64,000 nucleotides of DNA from contig NC_065553.1 in NCBI RefSeq assembly GCF_022605725.1, forward strand, positions 1,922,001 to 1,986,000, written 5' to 3'. Made by a program: the position numbers and the translations under genes. The notes beneath the pieces were generated by a model, which made no database searches, was not told the origin of the DNA, and saw only the letters and a program-made list of their open reading frames with translations. Shown here in pieces: positions 10,172-22,806 of this stretch (position 1 is the first letter of the stretch; the number at the start of each line of letters is the position of its first letter). The DNA is from Anthonomus grandis grandis (taxonomy: Eukaryota > Arthropoda > Insecta > Coleoptera > Curculionidae).

Positions 10172-10346
10172 AAAGTCACGGTGTCACAACATGTAATTAA
10201 ACGGGCCACACGTGTTGATGCTACAGACATCCACACACTTCCACACTCTAAAGGTCTGATGATGCTCTAACTAGAGCGAAACACGTGTAGCCGGTTTAAT
10301 TACATGTTGTGAGACCGTGACTCTGTGTTTTTCTTTGTTTTTTGTC
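10152..10346. repeat. 54-bp inverted repeat with hammerhead-like core
   Basis: Left arm AACAAAGAAAAACAC...ACATGTAATTAAACGGGCC and right arm AGCCGGTTTAATTACATGT...GTGTTTTTCTTTGTT pair along about 54 bases with few mismatches. Inside is a second 8-bp pairing, ACACGTGT with ACACGTGT. A LINE remnant lies above it and the Penelope-like remnant below it. Confidence 0.85.
10208..10288 (+). ncRNA. Hammerhead-ribozyme-like motif (type III layout)
   Basis: The conserved core CTGATGA is at 10256-10262. Stem II is GCTCT-AACT-AGAGC (10264-10277, perfect 5 bp), then GAAA at 10278-10281. Stem III pairs ACACGTGT (10281-10288) with ACACGTGT (10208-10215), leaving a GTT cleavage-type triplet at 10214-10216. 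This order is that of a type III hammerhead, and hammerheads are known in the terminal repeats of Penelope-like elements. Two oddities: one extra T sits between CTGATGA and stem II, and stem I is not obvious in the 39-base loop. The motif lies on the strand opposite to the Penelope-like coding remnant. Confidence 0.55.
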
Positions 10347-10349
10347 AAT

Positions 10350-12070
10350 TTTGTATGTTGGTCTCCTAGAGAATAATGGATGAGATTGTTAGATTATAAG
10401 AGATCTGAAGTATCAATCTGATTGTTGCATGTTTTAAATCAAATCACTAAACTGTCATAAACAGTAGATTGCTGAAGAGACGACAGTGCATCAAATCTTG
10501 AAAGCAATAACTGCTAACTGAAGCTCGTATCAGGATATACACCATGCAATCTAAAACTAATATATTTATAAAATTTTTATTGAATTGATTTGAGCTTGTG
10601 AATATGCAGTGCATAATTAGGAAACCATAATAGAGAAGCATACAGTAGGCGTAATTTTACTAGGGACAAAATTGTTCTGCTTGAAGTATTAGAAAATAAT
10701 TCTCTTGTTCTTATAATGAAGCCTAGGGTCTTAAAGAAGATGGGTATTGAACGTATCTTTATGAGTATTGAAGGTAAGCTTCTTATACACAGACCCCCAG
10801 ATCACGAACAGAGTCATAATTCGTAAGTATGGTGTCATTTATTACCTAACGCAAGTCAACTTCATCTTTGAGCAAGGAAATTGACATCTTCTTACATTTC
10901 TGAATAGTAAGTAGGACTCTGTTAACTTCACACAATTTATAAACCCTATCAAGATTTCCATAGTCCAATCTATTAATTGTCATAACAAAATCTGTGTAGA
11001 TTACATGAGTTTATACTCTCATATGCGTCCCGCAGAAATGATGTAAAATTAGTGACTGTTGATCTAACCTGAAAAAAACCATGCTGATTAGATAAATAAG
11101 ATATTTAATTTAATGAAACAGATTGCTATAAGTGCAGGTATTAGAGACTTAAAGACTTTAGAAAAGTTGGACAAAATGGAGATTGGGTCATATTTCTGTT
11201 GTTATGTACACAGAGGTTCAGTAAATGTGAACGTAGGAGAAAAGAAGGGTCACTGTCAAACCTTGCAGTCTCTTTATTTTTTAAGGATGATAATATACCC
11301 ACATGATTTAACTCATAGATATGAATATTTTGAGAAGCAGATTGTACAAGGATGAAATCATCAGATGATGTGGAGCTAATAAAGACGCTACCAAAGAAAT
11401 TTGCAAAAGCATTCAGAATTTGCAGGGGAGTAGACAGATAATTGTTATTATAGTTAAAAATATAGGAGATTCTGGATGTATGTCTTGCTTTTTGTATAAA
11501 CTTCCAAAACTGGAGATCATGACGTATAGAGTTTTCAGTATTTGTTATATAAATCCTATACGCTACATGAACATAGGACTTTATGGATGCTTAGAAGGCT
11601 TTATAAACTTTATAGTCAGCTAATAAGTCAGTTCTTTTCGATCTACTAAAAGTTACAATTCCTATTGGTTTCTGTTCTAAAGATTTAGCAATAGAAAAAT
11701 GATAAGTATCCTCCGAGACAAGTGAGGCACCACCATCAAAGTATATGGGAGATTAGCAAGTATCAGGTTAAGGCCTTTGTACATTTACCGGGGAAAATGA
11801 TTGTCCAGGTCCATAAAATGAACTTTGATTAAACATAGATCATTTAGCACACCAAGCATTACTGCACTCCCACGGGGACTTCCATGGCCTCAAAATTCTT
11901 CTCCTTGCGATATACAGTCTATATAGTATAATCTATTTACTGGAGAACCACTCCCTGTCATAGACACCGTTTTGCAGCCAATTTCCAGATACTTCAACCA
12001 CATCATACTCGTCCTCACATACAGATGTATAAAAAGTATGAGTCTCACTGTCATTGATTTTCTACATATC
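10350..12070 (-). pseudogene. LINE B, R1/I-like reverse transcriptase remnant
   Basis: On the minus strand and across frameshifts: YDPISILSNFSKVFKSLI at about 11180-11130 (the NYRPISILS block), then NILFI*SAWFF and NQHGFFQVRSTVTNFTSF at about 11090-11010 (the QHGF..GRSTVTNL block). The post-palm segment LRLLYASLLWFPNYALHI with LKSIQ*KFYKYISFRL follows near 10660-10560. The YADD region is not readable. Upstream, 12070-11800 may be the endonuclease part but only weakly. The order and spacing fit one old 5'-to-3' LINE. Confidence 0.65.
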
Positions 12071-15000
12071 ACTACTTAAAGATCAGACCTATCAGAACTA
12101 TAACGATAAGAAATTTTCTCACCAGACCTCACAGATCGTAGATCATGATGTAATTTTTGCTTAAGTCATACTAAGAAAACAAATAAAATACTTTATGTGG
12201 TACATAACAAACTACATTTAAACAGAAAACTTGCATACCTATGCAAGTAAAGACCTATAAAAGTTATTACAGTAATTACCCATAGTAATTGGGCATAAAA
12301 GCGTCACTTTAAGTCAAAAGGTTTCAGACGATAAATCTTAACCAAATGGACCATAATGACCGCTCTTGCGAGTAATTAACATTGATAACTCCTTTGACAG
12401 CTGCGTTATTTATTACACACGTTTTTAGTTGCATGTCCTGCATCGTTTCCTGTTCGCAAATTACCACTTTGCTCATGAAAATTCCTTCTTCGATGATATT
12501 ATTTTCGGATTATTGTATGTCTAAATTATTTCCCGTAATCGGGGATTTTAACTGGGGCGATAAATCTAGTTTGATTGGGTTTTGATGAGACCATTTGTTA
12601 TCTGTAAAGTGGCATCGTTTAGGGAGAGCGGTGGGGTTCCGATCATGGGTGGCCAATCTACGGATATGTTTTACTATCAGCGTTATAAGCGTCTTTAGAT
12701 AATTAAATGGGAAAGTTTCGAGGTTCTTTATTAATGATTTCATTAAATTCGGATTTATATTATCTGCTTCTTTGGCTTAGAAAGGTTCTTAATTATCCCT
12801 TATTAGTTTATTAAATGTGTTTTTTCACCGACGACGAGAAGATCAAAAATATTGATGCCAGAAATAATTGTAAATGTTGCTACATATGTCGTGAAATGTC
12901 CTTTATGTGACGCAGTTTTCTATGCATTAAGAAAAATAAAAAATATTGTTTACGGTCGATTGAGATTAGGTCAGAGGTCGATAAAAGTTCGCCTGTTAAC
13001 TCGGCATCAGGTAATGCAAGTGCATTAATCCAAGCTAAAGATGAAGCTATCAACATTAAAGATAAATTAAGCAGAGCTGAAGGCAAAAGAAGCTCTTCTA
13101 TATGACTACACTAAACTCGTTGAAGAAAAACTCCAAAATATTGAGGTAAAATGATGCTCATTTGGCAACCCTGTGAGAAGCACCCTGACAGTCAGTCAGT
13201 AACAGGATAGTTAACTCAACAAATAGATTTGGCTTCCCGTTCTTCCACGAGGGTTTCACAAAATATCCCTAAACTCAAAACAATTAGCAGTACTGTCTGG
13301 ACGTATGGCAATGTTGCCAGTGAAAAAGTCCGAAAAAGAGAAGCGCCTATCTGTAGGGTCCGATCCAATGTTTTCAGCTATAGCTTGACAAGACGTTGGC
13401 GGGAAATTTAAATTTCTTTTTTTAGCTTGTTTTGGTAGTGTAATATTTTATGAAATAAGTGAATTTATTATATGACTGAGACATGTGTATTAAATATTGC
13501 ATTTTTTCTAAATCTTAATTGTTTTAAACCAACTTTTTATATTATTAATTAAAGCAGAAACATTGGAAAATGTTGAAGAGGATCTGTAAGAGAGGATAAA
13601 AATTTAGTGTAATAAAAATGTTTTAATATAAATTTACTAAAATCTTTTTAATAACATAATATTTGGAATAATTCTTCCTAAAAACAAATTATATTATAAT
13701 TATTCTTATATAAAAATATCATTAATTTTTTTATATTAATTAAACTGTTAAAGAATTCCCACTTTAACTATTAAATTTACATTTTTAGTAGAGTATATAA
13801 TTAGGTTCATATCATTCTATGAAATAATTTACTGTTAATATTTGCTAATCTATCTTTGTATCTGAATTTTTTATTAATATTTTTAATTATTGAATTTGTT
13901 GGGATAAATTTAAAGAACAACCTTTTGACTTAAAATTTGCAAAAGTTAAGGCCTTCATTCTCATTCCGACTTTAAAACCACAACTTAGTAATATATGTAC
14001 TTTTTTATATTATTTATTTTTATAGTATTTTTTAAGTTTTATAAAACTGCAATTCATAAATATTATTATCAGTATGTGTACATACATACTGAAATATAAT
14101 ATGAAGTTTACGAGTGTTAATTAAATTAAATAGATACCTACATAAAATTATAAATATTTATTTTATATTTAATACATTTACCCGAAATGTGTTTGATTAC
14201 CAATTTCAACATCTTAAGGAGAAAGACAAAGGTAAACATATATATTCCATAATTATTAATACTGAACTTGTAAAATTATTTTTTTTACACTGTAAATCTA
14301 ACTAGAAAATGTCAGATTAAGTATTGATGATCATGATAAAGAGAATGTAATAAAATTTTTTTTAATAATTGTATTTCTTCTAAATTTAGTTAAGGCATTC
14401 TGAGGTTGTTTGTATGTCGCTTCTTTTTAGTTTGATTAATTTCTTATTTGTTAGTTATAGATTTATTCGCTTCAGATACGTTTTTATTCTCATATTAGCA
14501 CATTTAAACTTTTTAGCATAAAATGATACTCATCAGATATATAAATTAAATAATCAAGATTGTTAATACATTTACAGCTGAATTTTTACCAATTTTTTGT
14601 TTGTTTCTGAGACATTTTGTATAGAATTATTAGGTAAACGTAACGAATAGTTTAGGCTTTGAACCAAAATATTAACTTCTTTAGACTGTTCGTCTTTTGA
14701 GAAAGCAACTTGTAGTTGAATGACCGCTTAAATTTTTTAACCTCTCAAAGTGAATATGGTTCTACATCATATTTTTGATAACATAGTCAACGCGTGTACA
14801 TTTAAAAGTATACTAACGGTATACTTTTATTTTATTGATCCCTAAAGCCAACCATAATAAAAGCTATATAACCTTATTTAGATCGTTAATAAAAAAAATA
14901 CTATTACATTAAAAACTGTTTATATATTTGTACCATCAAATTGATATTAAAAAAAAATAATGATGTGATAATATTTTCTATATAGGCGTTTAAATATTCC

Positions 15001-16929
15001 ATTTCACTCACTACTAAGTGTATCTCTATGGATTAGCTGGGATGTATGACAGTTCTTATATAAACGAATACATTTTAACTCAAAAGCGTGTTCATAATTC
15101 TTTAAAATATTGTACAACAAAGTGACCTGATTTTGTATTTTTTGAAACTATTTGACTCGCACAGCCTATGTTTAATTTTGCTGTACCTTCAACTTTCTTA
15201 TCCCTCCCTCTTCCGAGATTTATGCGGTATTATTCTCAAATTGCGTATACAAAATTAACTATAATTGAGGATTCCTATACTTAGTTAAGACTAATTATTA
15301 TTGAAAATTTATAGATTGATGTTCTGTTATATCAAAAAACCTTTCGACCTCCCTGATTGTATTTTTTAACGTTTTCTGGAGATTTGAAGTCAATCCTATA
15401 AGGAAAGAGCCTGATTCGGTGTAAATTGTACCACAAAATATTGTCAGAAATTTTCTGTTCTTTACACGTCATTCAATTGTTAAAAAAATATTGTAACAAG
15501 TAGTTAATCTATATTTGTATTACATAACAAACCAGGATTTCACACAAATCATGCTTCTGTGGTACAATTTACCATGCGGTACAAAAATACAGCAGACTCT
15601 ACCTCCCATATATTGTATGGATACTAAATTTTGTTCATTTACCATGCTTTCTACAAAAAGTCAGTTGCAACCAGACATAAATACTCAATTAGTATTATAA
15701 AGCTAAATGCTATGTAACTACGGCTTAACTTTTATCTCGGAAAAATTCAGTGATTCTAAAGATATTTATAAATAATGCTGGCATTGCAAATGATTCCTTC
15801 ATTTTTTGTTAAATCTAAAATGTTGTCCTGCACCCTTCATTCAAAAAACGGTATACTACTTGTTCGTTTTTTTGTTTAACCTCACAAGATTAGCACCCCA
15901 AACCACGGCTGATGATCTTCAAAAATTCTTTCAACCGGATATTGAGCATTAAATCCATCTAAACATCCAGAACCTTCTGCCTCGTTCAAAGTGACAGTTA
16001 CTAAGTTTTCACGTGATAATAATGCCATGTGTTCACACAAGGATTTTAGGAGGAGATTTTAACGTTGACGTTAATCAGCTATTTTTTTATTATTACACCT
16101 AAATCATTAATTGATAATTTATTTAGGTTGAGAGATTGAGTAGAAATTTCCTGTTAAATTTTTATTAATTGGCAGCACTGGAAATTGATGCGAATTTGTA
16201 CGTATACACGAAACCTTAATGCGCATTTCAGCAATATCATCCACATATTTAACGTACAGTACGTAACATACGGTTTACGGGTGTCTACACATATCTTTTA
16301 TCTTAATTTGCTGAAGTGCATTAACGATTGTTTGTATGTATGGTAAGTACGACAAGAAGATCTAAAAAATGCATGAAATTATGGCCTAATGGAGTTACAG
16401 TATATAAGATTTCAAGTATTTCTGCACATAAAACTATTGATAATAGATTATGTTATTATACACTGTGTATTACCAAAATGTCCATGGAATAAGAACAAAG
16501 TGTATTGTGGTACCACGTATTCCCAAGAACAAAGACAATGAAAAAAACCAGAGGCGAAGAGCTTGTTGTTGCAACCAAAAAAATATCCATATGCAAGTTA
16601 TTAAATTTAAATAATTCTTATATTGAATATCTGGTTTTAAAAATTAAATTTAAAAAAATCTGTAATGTATTTAACCTAATACCTGTAATGACTTATTTAT
16701 TAATTTTTTCAAAAGGCGATTTTTATCTACTGTACACTATTTAGAATTATAAATTGGGAAAAGATTTGGAACAAGGCGAAAATGTAAATGATCTCTTTTT
16801 CGCTTTTTTATAAAAAAACTATATTCTTGCATTGACGTAGGAAAAAATGTAATAATCGTACAAATAACTGTAAGTATCCAAAATATTTCTCAATTGAACT
16901 TATTAGACAAACTGTATAAGCAATTACAA
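12071..16929. other. Anonymous AT-rich region with one coding-like stretch
   Basis: About 4.9 kb without a recognised gene. At 12955-13150 the plus strand reads SSPVNSASGNASALIQAKDE and on to KLSRAE, then after a one-base shift KEALLYDYTKLVEEKLQNIE; it looks like a helical coding fragment, but I do not recognise the family. A 10-bp hairpin (AAAAGTATAC/GTATACTTTT) is at 14802-14827. 13430-16500 holds only low-complexity AT-rich DNA. Confidence 0.45.
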
Positions 16930-18715
16930 ACTAATAAGGTAAATGTTGATTTAAATCGGGCATATATAAGTCTTCCGTAGGATATTAAAAAGGAAATTAG
17001 GTTTGAATATCTAACAGGTCTATGCAGCAAAATGCAAATAAGGATCTAAGTGGTTTCTGGTCCTTTATTGCTTCTAAAAGTAAACAGTGGTATTACTCAA
17101 ACTATATATCAGAATGATGCTATTAAAATTTATCCTAGAAATATAGCTTTGCATCGTACTTCAGTTTTGTGTATGAGACGGATGACTGTGATCATGTTGT
17201 TACAAAGACTAGTAATTTTTACTTTTCTGAAATATTTTAAGACGCACATCTTTAGAACAAGTATTCGTACATTAGAAACTAAGAAATCTACTGGAGGTGA
17301 TAACATACTCGTATATTAAGGACCTCTAACTTTTTTATTTAATCTATCAATTCAAATTGATGGATTAAATAAAAAAGTTAATCATTATATTCATTAAGAG
17401 CATTTTTACTAATGGTCTTAATAAATGCAATGACTATACTTATCTTCAAGGCAGGCGAAAAATCGCAAATTAAAAACTATAGAAAAACAAGTATTTTAAA
17501 TTCTGTTGCTAAAATATTTGAAAATATTATTTATGGTAATATTTACACCCAATTTAAAGATATATTTGCATTCATTTGCATCATGTTGATATATCGACAG
17601 CTACTAATCATCTATTATTTTCTAAGACAGTTGCCTCAGCAATAAATAAATAAAAGTCCTACCTCACAAGTAGATAGGAGCAAGTTAGAGTGAGATAGTG
17701 TCTACCCCAAAAGTATATTGCAACAAGACAGTTACTTGGATCCACTTCTTTTTTTAATGTTCATCAATGAACTAACTACCTAATGGTATTAAACATTCAT
17801 CCTGCTAATGATCGCCGATGATTTTAAGACGTTTAAATCTGTGGCGTATTTGGATGACAGCAGTAAATTGTAGTCTGACTTGAGTGCAGTATGTGGTTGG
17901 TTGAATTACAGAAAATTTCACAAAAAATGTTCAGTAGATTCATTTACTAGAAAAATGGGCTATATCAACTACTTTTTCGCGGGTCCGAGTTTAAGGATCT
18001 TGGTGTTTCAAAGTGGTTTAGATTCAGTAAACACTATGAATATATTATAAATAAAGCTTAGAAAGTATTGGCTTTTCTTATAAGAAAACCTCGTTATTTC
18101 AAAAGTATTAACATATATCATTCAACTGTATCATCAAGTATCAACTATTTAGTGCACTTGTAAGCCCACCTCTTGAGTATGCTTCTGTTGTGTGGTCACC
18201 ATAGGCAGAAGTTAATCTAATAAAAAAGGTGCAAAAAAGTTTCTCAGATTTCTCGAGAAGCATACTCGAGGATTTTGGAATAAATTCTCTACAAGAGTCA
18301 AGATCATTCAGAGTGTTTCTTTTGTATATTTCATCATTAATAACTTGAAATTTAAAATTGTACAGATTATTAACAATATACAATCTTTGGTTCCTATAAG
18401 GTTAATTAACGAATACAACCTAAAGAGGCTTTTTATATTAATGTTACAGATTGCTTGCCATTTAAACATATGTTGAACTAATGCTACTGGAAGCTTGCAA
18501 TATATATTTTGTTTGATACCAATAAAACCAAAAAAATTAAGACTCTACTTTTTTTTAAAGGCCTTAGGTGTTTATAATTTTCAGTGTTGTATGTGCCTTT
18601 TTCTGTGTGGTCCTCTTTTGTTTTGTTTTATTCTTATGATTTAATTCTATTACTTTTAATAAGAATTATAATTGTGTTTGTAAGAGTATCTAAATAAATT
18701 AATTAATTAATATTT
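16930..18715 (+). pseudogene. LINE C, old reverse transcriptase remnant
   Basis: Readable blocks in order: FWSFIASKSKQWYYSNYI near 17050-17105; TLETKKSTGGDNI near 17268-17310; IFKAGEKSQIKNYRKTSIL near 17440-17500 followed by VAKIFENIIY; HHVDISTATNHLLFSKTVAS near 17575-17640; FMFINELT near 17755-17780; VAYLDDSSKL in the YADD position near 17843; and FRFLEKHTRGFWNKF near 18240-18290. The element ends with an AATTAATTAATTAA tail near 18700-18715. Multiple stops and shifts show it is long dead. The YADD box reads YLDD. Confidence 0.7.
17327..17380. repeat. 26-bp hairpin inside LINE C
   Basis: TAACTTTTTTATTTAATC-TATCAATT pairs with AATTGATGGATTAAATAAAAAAGTTA with one mismatch and a 2-base loop. 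It separates the KKSTGGDNI block from the IFKAGEKS block, so it is an added or locally inverted segment rather than LINE sequence. Confidence 0.75.
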
Positions 18716-19339
18716 AACGAATTCATCGTATATGTTTACTATTACAACTTTTTGATTATATTATATTTTATTTAAATTTAGAGTTTTTATTACAAATCAA
18801 TAACTATATTTTCAGTTAAATTCTAATTAATTTTACATTTTGCATTATTAAAAGCTTGAAATAAATAATCGTTTTTTGTTATCGAACAATAATATGTTGG
18901 TTTCCGGATTTTATTAAAAAATAACCCAGACCCGAAACGAACTCCACCCCAAACTAAATAATCCATACTGTAAATTATAAATTAAGTCCGACAACCTTTT
19001 ACCAACACTTGGGCCTACAATATCCCGTCGTAATCCCTTGTCTGCCTAAGTCACCTCCCATTTTAATTCGTCCACCTTATGTAATAAGCCGCCGAGACCT
19101 CGAAGGAAGAGGACCCAAACCGCGGCATTAACGAGGTCATAACACGATACCGTAACATAAACGACTTTACATTATAATTCAATTAATTTAAGAGACAATG
19201 CATTTTAAATGTAAATTAAGTGCCCGCCACGTCACCACACTGTCAACCGTTTTGAAATGGGTGTTTTTAGGGGGTATAAAGAGCAACTTTGATGATGACA
19301 TAAAGTAAATTGCATATTATAAATAAATTAGTACTAATA
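18716..19339. other. Non-coding, with a GC-richer patch
   Basis: 18920-19150 is clearly less AT-rich than its surroundings (CCAGACCCGAAACGAACTCC, GCCGCCGAGACCTCGAAGG) but has no open frame with motifs. It could be unique host sequence or a regulatory region; nothing decides. Confidence 0.4.
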
Positions 19340-20480
19340 ATTGAGACCTTGCATTTCCTTAGGTTCAAAAGACTATGAGGAAGGTGCTAAGAATACTCAA
19401 TGATAAGAGAAGGGAGTCAGATAGTCCCTTAATCCAGAGGGAATTTAGATTGTAGAGAATGCGCTATCGAAAGGCTGCCTTTGAGGCAAAGAAAAAGGCA
19501 AATTAAATATTTAATAGATCTAGAGCTATATGGGAAATTGTCAACCATAATAGACACAGGCCTTCTAAGGATTTAACTATTGGTCTTGATGTAAGTCAGT
19601 TCTTTTCACATATTGCCGATAGTTTAGTATCAGCTTTGCCTACTTTGGCTTTCTTATTTGACTTATACCTAGAAGAACATCAAAGAAAGGTTAGTTAGGT
19701 TTCTCCTTTCACGAGGTAGGCTTTAACTAGATGAGTTGTTCAAAAAGTTGAAAAAAAAACATAGTATGGACATTTATGGTTTAAATATCGTTCTCTTGCA
19801 TTCAGTGGGTATTTTTAGAAGGGGTTTTACCCCATATCCTTTACACTTAGTAAAACAGTTCCTATTTTTAAAAGAGGTGACTACCTTGACCCTATTAATT
19901 ATCGCCCAACAATAATACCAGTCTTTCTAAAGGTTTTTGCTTAAAAATGTGTTTGTTTATTGAAACCACCAATCTTCTAGTAGATAGACAATTTGGATTT
20001 AAAAGGAATGGGCCGTCTTCAAATGATGTGTGATTATATAGTCGTAGGCTTTGAGAGTGAATATTTGTTAATGGTACAGTTCTTGACTTCTCCAAGACTT
20101 TACTCCTCGACTGTATTTCATATAGCATATTGGTAAGAAAGCTATTTATTAGGCAAAATACAGTCTTAAAGGAAATGTATCAGATGACACAGTTCTGAGT
20201 TGAATTAATGAAACAAATGAGTGAGTGCATACAGGTAATGAATCCTTAGAATATAGAATATTTAGAATAATGAACCCTTAGAATATACCCTAATATACCG
20301 AATTAGGTATGACTCCTTAGAAAATTCACTAGAAATCATGTTAGCCCTCGCTAGCATGTTGATTTTGAATGTGGAGAAAACTGAACACATGACCTTTTCT
20401 CTGAAAAAATATAACTCCTAGTAATCCAGAAAAAATAAAGTTCCTGGCAATTTTCTATATAGGGTTTGTTCTTAGAACAT
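19340..20480 (+). pseudogene. LINE D, old reverse transcriptase remnant
   Basis: Blocks seen on the plus strand: NRSRAIWEIVNHNRHRPSKD near 19517-19575; LDVSQFFSHIADSLV near 19590-19630; KTVPIFKRGDYLDPINYRP near 19855-19910; RQFGFKRNGPSSNDV near 19985-20030; VLDFSKT near 20085; and LNVEKTEHMTF near 20370-20400. These follow the usual LINE order from the linker to the post-YADD thumb. Stops and shifts are frequent. It lies downstream of LINE C in the same orientation but repeats the NYRP block, so it is a separate copy. Confidence 0.65.
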
Positions 20481-21360
20481 TCAATGCCTAGAATAAGCCT
20501 AGCCGCAAACCATAGGCGAGTTTGAGTTCACCATCTTTTAGACAATGATGTCAAATCGATTTTCAATATATATTTCTCTTAATCCACTGAGTTCTTTTTT
20601 AGTGTGATGTATTTTGAACAAACCAAAAATTGTACTCTAAATTTCTCGTTTATTTCCTAACTTATAATATATACTTTCAGACTAATCAAAAAAATGAATT
20701 TTTTGTTGAAAATATATTATAAAAAGTCAAACGTTGATTAAACGAAAAAGGGTCTAATTCCCAAAACTCTTAAAGCATTTGAATAACTTTTTCTATAAGA
20801 TATAATAAATATCTAAACCGATTTGAGAGTATTGCTAAATTATTTTCAATAATTTTTTACCAAAAAACTTTCGTTTGCAGAGGTCTGCAACGATTTCAAA
20901 TCAATTTTGATATTTATGATATATTTAAAAAAAAAATTATTCAAATCCTTTGGGAGTTGTGGAAGTATTTTTCATTTCTTTAATATTCGAATTTTTAAAT
21001 AATTTTCACAAACAAATATTAATTTGTAGAGGTTTGTAACCATCGTAAAGCGGTTTAGTTATTTATTGTTAATATCTGGACAAAAAATATTAAAATTATA
21101 AGATACTGGCATTATATCGTTTAAATAATACAGGGCGCGGACTATAAATAGGTTGCTGGCAAATATGTTGTTCGATGCGTTCTCGATTTAGTTGTTGGAC
21201 ATCGACCGGAGACTAGTTTCACAAATTTAATTTTTGCGGCGGCTACTGGTTTGAATAAGCAAAACATTTTTTAGGTTATAACAACATTATATATATTTTT
21301 ATTATTAATTTCATAAAAAAAATTGAAGCGAAAAAGCTTTACAATCAAGTACTCAATATA
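20481..21360. other. Anonymous AT-rich region
   Basis: No gene seen. 21130-21240 is a GC-richer patch without a long frame. Confidence 0.45.
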
Positions 21361-21399
21361 CAGTGCTTTCATTTCAAAACGATCGACCCTTAATAACTT

Positions 21400-21438
<39 letters not shown>

Positions 21439-21635
21439 ACGTCAAATTAGATATACAGGGGGCGTTTAATTATGCATTTACTGAAGTTCTGTCAATCACC
21501 TCCTCACCTACAGCTAACCTCACTTTAATATGTCAAATGGGAACCCCCATCATGTGATACATCATAGTAAGGAGCGTAAAATTCTCTATTCAACGGTACC
21601 AAAAAAAATAATCGGTAAATGTGTAAGCAAACGTG

Positions 21636-21666
<31 letters not shown>

Positions 21667-21705
21667 AAATTATTAAGGATGGATCGTTTTGAAATGAAAG
21701 CACTG
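21361..21705. mobile_element. MITE with CAGTGCTTTCATTTCAAAACG ends and internal poly-A/poly-T
   Basis: Left end CAGTGCTTTCATTTCAAAAC and right end inverted GTTTTGAAATGAAAGCACTG; the TIR then runs through GATCGA/CCCTTAATAA-type sequence for about 45 bases and ends in a long poly-A on the left and poly-T on the right, which extend the pairing. TA flanks both borders (21359-21360 and 21706-21707), pointing to Tc1/mariner-type mobilisation. No coding capacity. Confidence 0.85.
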
Positions 21706-22806
21706 TATAATTCACTAATAAGGCGTCTTGTATAATATTATAAACTTTTAAGGATTACGCCTAACTCGCCTGTGAAAGGAACGATTCGAATTTCTCTTTT
21801 GCCAATATATGTGATCCAAGTTTTTAATTTTATTATTAATTAAAAAAATCGCACCGACATCCCTCAAAACATCCTTTTAATACCGTTGATTGAATATTTG
21901 ATTATAATATTAATATTCAATCAACGTTAATACTATACGAAAGGTACACCATCCAAACGTAAACAACGAGCGCAGTTGCTAAATTCCTTTATCGACCGAA
22001 TATTTCCGGGCGAAATTTACAGCGTTGCCGTTCTGTGTGGAAATTTGGCACTTCCAAAGAATCCAAATTAAATATATTTATTTTTATTAGTGATTAGTAT
22101 AAATATGGTGCAAAATAGTTTTGGTTATTAAACGAATTTTACTCTTTCTTTTGCTTTATAATATTTCTGGTAACTACAATAATTTATCATATCACTTTTT
22201 TTTGTTAAATTTGAGTTATCGTTGGTAACATGGAATACTAAGCATGTTTATCAACAAAATATCTCATCTGCCCCCTATGGAGACATTGCGCTTAATCCAA
22301 AACAGGCGATGGTTATTCTAGTGTATTCAATGTTCTTAGGGTTTGACTTTTTGCCTCTATGAAATTAATCAGGAATATAAAATTTACTTCAATTTTATTG
22401 TGAACGACATATTTCCAGACGGAAGGGGTTATGCCCGACATCATCGAATCACGTGCGTATATACTTTGCTTGGAGTGTTGCACTTATAAAATATTCCTTG
22501 TGTCATTGTCATTTGCATGCAAAAAGTCCCAGCTTTAAATTCGGGTCATTGCTATCTTCATCAACTATAGCCGCTAGAGTTCACTGCTGGATATAGGCCT
22601 CCCTTGCTTGCTTCCACCATCCATATCCTGAGCAATCTGCATCCAGTTGGTCTGGATATATATTAAAACTCAACAAGCGTTCAGCCTTCAATAAATCCTT
22701 TAAGATAATTATTTTCGCTAATGTGTTTGTGACTTTTGTTGTAGCTCGCACTTTGGTACTTGATCTTTCAGAGATAATCCCAACAATGATCTTTTCGATT
22801 TTAAGT
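21706..22806. other. Non-coding stretch with a 15-bp perfect hairpin
   Basis: At 21884-21926 CGTTGATTGAATATT pairs perfectly with AATATTCAATCAACG. At 22565-22660 is a segment (TTCACTGCTGGATATAGGCC, CATCCAGTTGGTCTGG) that resembles a motif common in insect interspersed repeats. No gene. Confidence 0.5.

Noticed and set aside
12955..13150. Coding-like stretch (NASALIQAKDEAINIKDKL) as a gene
   Set aside because: It is only about 65 codons with a frameshift and no recognised family; listed under the surrounding region instead.
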